Below, one piece after another: positions 58,614 to 64,000 of a stretch of DNA of 64,000 bases. The translations under genes and the position numbers were made by a program. Each line of letters opens with the position of its first letter. Position 1 is the first letter of the stretch. The stretch lies in NCBI GenBank assembly GCA_020466095.1, contig CM035809.1:8032723-8096722 (forward strand), given 5' to 3'. Source of the DNA: Chlorops oryzae (taxonomy: Eukaryota > Arthropoda > Insecta > Diptera > Chloropidae). The notes below the pieces were generated by a model that did not search any database, was not told where the DNA came from, and was given only the letters and a program-made list of their open reading frames with translations.

Positions 58614-59503
58614 TATACCCGACACACTGTGTCGAGGGTATATTGCGTTTGTTGGGTTGTGTGTAACACCCAGAACCAGTCGAGATAGACTATACAAATG
58701 TACAACATACAAAATGTATATAGAAATGATCAGCGTCACCAGGAGATTCGATTTAGACATGTCCGTCTGTCTGTCCGTATGTCTGTCTGTCCGTCTGTCT
58801 GTCTGTTTGTATACAGTTATCTTATCGAAGGAGTTGTGCTATCTTGAAGAAATTTGATATGCGTGCTAACGGGGACATGAGTAAGAACAAGTTCGAGAAT
58901 GGACCCGATAGGACGATTTTTAGGCGTACCTCCAGTACTAGGGCCTGTTACGAAAATCACAAAAACTGCTCTAAAATCGAAGTCCTTCAAGATATTTTGA
59001 TGAAATTTGCTATTTAAACATGTTTAAAGGCAAGTAATACGATTTCAAAAAATTGGAAAAGTGGGCGTGGCAGAAGGGCGGTTTTTGAAAATTCTTTCCT
59101 ACACCCGAAATTCAAATGGGACTTGAACGAAATTTGGCACTTATGCCTCGTATGTAGCCACAAACATCCTCTCCAAAGTTTTTTTCGATCGGACCATTAT
59201 TAAGGGTACCTCTTGTACTAGGGTCTGTCACAAAATGCCTAAAAATGCCTCAAAAGCGGACTTTATTGAAATATTTCAATGAAACTTAGAATTTGAGCGT
59301 TTATATAATATAAGGGTCCGATTAGAATTCCAAAACAATTTGAAAATTGGGCGTGGCAAAAGGGCGGTTTTCATTTATAAATTTAACAAAAGTCGGTATA
59401 TGGGGCTCCTTATGCCCTTAAACACCTGTTGATATTAAAAATTATGTGTCTGTGTCGGGTATTCTATTGTCAGGCTCGCCTGACTATACACCCTTACTTG
59501 TTT
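58614..59503 (+). mobile_element. TATACCC/ACTTGTTT repeat, family A, copy 2 (complete)
   Basis: The 5' end is a hairpin (TATACCCGACACA with TGTGTCGAGGGTATA), preceded by a T-run. Then come the block shared with 31551-32360, a CCGTCTGTCTGT microsatellite, and tandemly related internal blocks (GTACCTCCAGTACTAGGG and GTACCTCTTGTACTAGGG, GGGCGTGGCA three times). A second hairpin, GTCAGGCTCGCCTGAC (59469-59484), lies 19 bases before the end TTACTTGTTT. There is no coding capacity beyond composition-driven frames. Confidence 0.85.
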
Positions 59504-59762
59504 TAATTATTATGGGCTAAAACCTAAAAATTGAGTGTCACGGGTTACTATTCATAAAATTGTCATTAATCGGTACGTTTTTGTGAGGTTGAGGTTGCAA
59601 CTTATGCGTTAGAAGGTTAAGCCCTACAGACAATGCACATATGCTTCCATATTCTAGAAGGATTTAAAATACCTAAAATGCACTCTCATCGCTTTAGAGT
59701 AACAAGCAACTAAAATCTATTTTTCTAGCGCCGTTTCCGTCCAGGGGGCTTTACACTATTTT

Positions 59763-60676
59763 TATACCCAGCGTAAGCGGGGTATATTAGTTTTGTGCAA
59801 ATCTTGTAACAGGGAGAATTAAGCTCCGGAGATGTAGGCATATATATATAGAAATGATCAATATCAAAAACTGAATCGATTTAGACATGTCCGTCTGTCC
59901 GTCCGTCCGTCTGTCCGTCCGTCCGTGGTCGGATCTCCTCCGAAACGGCTGGACCAATCAAGTCGAAATTTGGCACACAGGTATATCGGAATCCGAGTAT
60001 AATCCTAAGTAAAAATGGGAGACATCCGCCCACTGCCACGCCCACAAATGAATTTATTGTGTTTTCAGTAAAATGCTTGTTACTTGCGAACCACTCAACA
60101 CATTCCATTGATATTTGGTGTACTGGTAAATTACAAAAAAGGACATATCCTGGAAAAAAAATGGACGCCACCCTCTTCGAGCCACGCCCACAAATAAGCC
60201 CACAAATAAGGGCTTATCGTAACTTGTGAAGTAAAAGGCGAAGAAGCTTCAAATTCGCAGCATAGGTTGACCAAGGCAAATGAAAGGTGTAGGAACAAAA
60301 ATTTATGTAGCCCGCCCACTGCCACGCCCACAAATGAAGATTTTTCGTAACTTCCGAAGTTAAAGGCGTAGAAGCTTCGAATTCGGAACATAGGTTCACC
60401 AAGGCGAATGAAAGGTGTAGGAAAAAATTGTTTTTGGCCCGCCCACTGCCACGCCCACAAATGAAGATTTTTCGTAACTTCCGAAGTAAAAGGCGTAGAA
60501 GCTTCAAATTCGCAACATAGGTTCACCAAGGCGAATGAAAGGTGTAGGGAAATAATTTATGTTGCCCTCCCACTGCCACGCCCACAAATAGAGAAGCAAA
60601 ACATAGTGCGCTCATAATGTCGGGAGGCTGGGTATTTCAAAGTCGGGCTTGACCAACTTTAGCTTTCTTACTTGTT
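59763..60676 (+). mobile_element. TATACCC/ACTTGTT repeat, family B, copy 2
   Basis: Begins TATACCCAGCGTAAGCGGGG and carries a long CCGTCTGTCCGTCCGT run. It then has GGATCTCCTCCGAAACGGCT and several CCACTGCCACGCCCACAAAT blocks. It ends GGGCTTGACCAACTTTAGC then TTTCTTACTTGTT. It shares the overall plan and 3' end with family A, but the interior sequence differs. Confidence 0.85.
60195..60585. repeat. 127-bp tandem repeat inside family B copy 2
   Basis: Three consecutive units of about 127 bp, each with GCCACGCCCACAAAT, then TCGTAACTT, GGCGTAGAAGCTTC, ACATAGGTTCACCAAGG and GAATGAAAGGTGTAGG. GCCACG starts at 60321, 60448 and 60575, so the last two spacings are exactly 127. The first unit (GCCACG at 60181) is slightly longer and more diverged. 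Confidence 0.9.
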
Positions 60677-61509
60677 ATTTATTCGAACAGGTAAACAAAA
60701 ATCTGAAGTAACACATTTTAAAACCATAAATCAGATCTAAAAGGACGATTGAGAAAACTGAATCCTTTTTATTGGTAATACATACACGTTGCCTAGAGCC
60801 ATTCCATTGATGTGCTTCATATGGTTCTAAAAAATCAGGTGTTTCCAGAAGGGCAAAGGGTAAAGATATCCTAAAGTTTCAAAAGGAGCTGACATATGCT
60901 CTGTAGTTTGCTTATTCTGCTTATTGCGACTATTGTAGAAATTTCTCCACATCTTCTACGTTTTTCTACGAAAAGAAGAATTTGATAGAAATTCGATCTA
61001 AATCCAAAGCACACGCTCACTATCAGCTTCGGATGTCATGGAATGTTTCTTCTGTCATTTTTCCTGCCTTATGTTCAGAACTATTTCTTAGACTTTTTTT
61101 TCAATGAATTCAAAACAAACAAAAAATATCACGCTGAGTGACAGTGCCGCAAAACGAACAGATGTTTGGTCACATATTTCAATTAGAGCCTTCAAATAGC
61201 AATGAGAGCAGTATCAAGAGGGCGAATGTTCTTTGACATGGAAATTGATTGTCAATTTCAAGATATGAGCAAAGTTATCACCAGAGTGAATAAATGCTTG
61301 TTTTTGCATACGTCATACTATTTTTGCATATTTTAGTAGTGCGAGCTATTTTCTTGCCAAAAACTATTTTTTGTGCATATTTCCCATATTTTTGGTTAAT
61401 TGTACTATTTTAAATGCCTTTTCCTACCTAATTTCCGAAAAAAATCAACAATGTTGAGCTGTTTTTATTTCTGCTTTATTGCTTTCCTTTGTCAATGACT
61501 CTTTTAAGG
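60677..61509. other. Intergenic, nothing recognised
   Basis: No supported gene or repeat. Confidence 0.35.
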
Positions 61510-61517
61510 GCTGTGTC

Positions 61518-61903
61518 CAGCGGTGGATTAGGGTGTCATGGGGCCCGGGGCTTATATAGTGATGGGGCCCCTGATGCTATATTTGGTGCAGTTTTTTGAA
61601 ATAAGGAATAGCTGCTAAAGTCAATTTTTATTAGAACAATATAAATTCTTTCAAAGGAATGAACCACAAAGGAAACAATTTATATATGAGCCCTTGATTT
61701 TGAAAGTGGTAAGAGTCAAAAATTTTATTAAGAAATCATATAATTTAATTTTTTATTTCATAAAATTTTTAATTTTAAAGCGATTTTACAGGAAAAAATT
61801 TTTTTGATATATTTTGATCATATTTTATTTGGACGCTCGGGGCCCGTTACCAGTTGGGGCCCGGGGCTATAGCCCCAGCCAGCCCTACCTTAATCCGGCA
61901 CTG
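61518..61903. mobile_element. hAT-like MITE with perfect 8-bp TSD
   Basis: GCTGTGTC flanks both ends exactly (61510-61517 and 61904-61911). The left end is CAGCGGTGGATTAGGGT and the inverted right end is CAGTGCCGGATTAAGGT, four differences in 17. GGGGCCCGGGGCT-type sequence lies just inside both ends. 386 bp, no transposase. Confidence 0.88.
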
Positions 61904-61911
61904 GCTGTGTC

Positions 61912-62516
61912 CAATGCTGGCGTATACGTTCGATGGCGTATTTACGTTTGAGTGTGTTTTAAAATTTTGCCCCCTTACCTCTTTAGACGTTGAACGATAT
62001 TTTTCATAGTATAAAATCCTTTTAAGCGAAAAGCGCCAACATTTTTTGTTTGAAAATATAAAACAACATCTAGTCATATATATTAATAAGTCCACTGAAT
62101 AAAAAATGAATTTTAACTGCATATTTTTCGGACTATTTTCCTTGTTTTTTCGAACTTTTTATAGCGCTTATTTTTGGGTTTTTTCGGGCTTTTTTTACTC
62201 ACTCTGGTTATCACTGTCCTGCGGAGATGAAATATATGTACATAGTAAGGCGTAAATTTTGAATTGGAAAAAACAATTGAATATTTAGGCTCAAAGTCTT
62301 CAACCTAGCTTAAACTTTTTAAAGGTTTTAATGATAATTTTCAGGCTAATTTCTTTTATATGAAAAATTTTTGAAAAATTCAATTATAGCAAAGGTTGAT
62401 TGAGTTAAACTGGGATGAAGACTACAAGAAATATTCGAAAATTTAAACTTTCGCAGTACTTAAGCCGAGTTGAAGACTACGAACCTTATAGATTGAGAAA
62501 ATTCAAAATCTCAGTA
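61912..62516. other. Intergenic, nothing recognised
   Basis: AT-rich, no feature. Confidence 0.35.
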
Positions 62517-62525
62517 AGAGAGAGA

Positions 62526-62603
<78 letters not shown>

Positions 62604-62897
62604 GAGAGAAAGAGAGAAAGAGAGAAAGAGAGAAAGAGAGAAAGAGAGAAAGAGAGAAAGAGAGAAAGAGAGAAAGAGAGAAAGAGAGAAAGAGAGAAAG
62701 AGAGAAAGAGAGAAAGAGAGGAGAGAAGAGAGAAAGAGAGAAAGAGAGAATGAGAGAAAGAGAGAAAGAGAGAAAGAGAGAAAGAGAGAGAAAGAGAGAA
62801 AGAGAGAAAGAGAGAAAGAGAGAAAGAGAGAAAGAGAGAAAGAGAGAAAGAGAGAAAGAGAGAAAGAGAGAAAGAGAGAAAGATAGAAAGATAGAAA
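62517..62897. repeat. (GAGAGAAA)n and (GA)n purine tract
   Basis: A (GA)n core of about 70 bp is followed by about 300 bp of the octamer AGAGAGAA with few interruptions. Both strands are open in places (Arg/Glu/Lys or Ser/Leu/Phe repeats), purely from composition. Confidence 0.98.
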
Positions 62898-64000
62898 TTT
62901 GCTTTAAGAAGGTGAGACGATTTCCCTTTCGATTTGATTTTAAATTGAAAATTCTCATTGAACCGAAAAGTTCATGGTTTTCACCTCAAAAGAAAATCTG
63001 AGGTTTAAGTTTTATTGAACGATCTTAGATACTAACAATAATGTACCTACATATAGTAATAATAGTATAATAGTAAGTGTGTGGGCGAATGTTCATCTTG
63101 GGGTGACGTGTCCAGAAAATGTTTAATCAGGCAATGATTTTGGTTCCATTAAGTCAATATTTCAGCTGAATACCACAAAATTAGTCCACATTGAGTACAC
63201 GCTGGCGATTGTTATTATGGAAAATCAAAAATGTAATGGAAATCTTTGGAATATTGGAAGAAAATTCAATATGGTTGTTACAATATAGTGGCTTAGTTTA
63301 ATGAAGCTTGAGGAAGCCTTGCATCGGAGTTGAATTAAGCCCTTCCATTTTTGATTGAAACTTGCGAATCTATCGAGAACTCCCCTTTGACAATGAGCAT
63401 TCCTATCAATTTTCCGATTCTTGCTCAGATAGCTTAAAACATGAAATACTATTCAAGGAATTTTTTTGCATCTGGATAAATTCCTTGAAATCCTAATTTG
63501 TTTCAATCTTATACACAGTGTTACATAGACAAGCCAGTTCTAGAGAGGTTAAATCAGTAAAGATTTGAATATTGGAACAACTTCTGGAAAGCAGACAGAC
63601 TTTATGAAAACTTAAAATTGCTTGACCATTATTGTATATGATCATTCAATCATCAACCTACCTCTCTATGGTCTGATCGACTTTCGGATGACTAATAGCT
63701 TATAAACTGCTCGAAAACAGGAAAGTCAGTCTGAGATAACAATTATGAAAGGAACATCAAAAGATGATGCCATAAAATGTACCGTTTACTTTGAAAGTGT
63801 TGTAACTCCAGTTTTCTATTTCGAGATATTAAAAGGTGCATGTCCATTACCCAGCACCCGCCATCACCCAGCAAAACTGCGAAGTCTTTAGAATGGGTAA
63901 GCTTAACACGAATCCAAAACCTAAATTAACCCACTGCCTTCAATTTTCCCTCAAAGCCGCTCAGAACCGGAAAATTGAAAAATGGACTTACACCACTTTT
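62898..64000. other. Intergenic, nothing recognised to the window edge
   Basis: No ORF, RNA gene or repeat was recognised. Confidence 0.4.

Noticed and set aside
59881..60529. Minus-strand ORFs of 96-132 aa
   Set aside because: Lie entirely within the family B repeat and reflect its 127-bp tandem units.
62415..63001. Arg/Glu/Lys-repeat and Ser/Leu/Phe-repeat ORFs
   Set aside because: Composition artefacts of the (GAGAGAAA)n tract.
1..64000. CRISPR array, operon or prokaryotic feature
   Set aside because: Introns, tRNA-derived SINEs, LINEs and boss show this is an animal nuclear genome; the repeats here are satellites and transposons without CRISPR architecture.

Overview
The window looks like gene-poor, transposon-rich nuclear DNA from a higher fly (Diptera: Brachycera). 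The evidence is a five-exon orthologue of bride of sevenless (boss) with short fly-type introns, insect-type tRNA-Asp genes, an intact LOA-type LINE, and many short non-autonomous transposons in AT-rich DNA. A large fly genome such as a tephritid would fit, but the species cannot be read from this sequence.

Regions in order. 0.2-1.3 kb is a degenerate minisatellite. 1.9-6.5 kb is boss on the minus strand, with a pentanucleotide array of about 0.8 kb in its second intron. 7.6-8.5 kb is a second minisatellite. 11.8-16.7 kb holds a SINE, a transposon with perfect 30-bp terminal inverted repeats (TIRs), a purine-rich tract, a 5'-truncated LINE end and a long hairpin. 17.0-19.7 kb is a three-exon gene of unknown function on the minus strand. 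20.3 and 21.5 kb hold two identical tRNA-Asp(GTC) genes, separated by a dispersed repeat. 22.4-32.4 kb holds a possible small secreted-protein gene, several transposons (two with perfect 8-bp target-site duplications, TSDs) and a (TATGT)n array. 35.2-41.3 kb is a full-length LOA-type LINE inserted into the last bases of a small MITE. 41.3-64 kb is intergenic DNA with a SINE of perfect 13-bp TSD, more hAT-like MITEs, two related families of TATACCC/ACTTGTTT hairpin elements, a TTAA-type MITE nested in one of them, and a (GAGAGAAA)n tract.

Only two host protein genes are well supported: boss and the 446-codon gene at 17-19.7 kb. Both are on the minus strand, and nothing shows that they work together. 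The LINE is the only element with apparently complete coding capacity. Its ORF1 and ORF2 overlap by 20 nt, and the expected endonuclease, reverse transcriptase and RNase H residues are present. All other elements appear non-autonomous or broken. Exon boundaries were placed by hand from splice consensus, reading frame and (for boss) recalled family length. Repeat families were recognised by eye, without database search.
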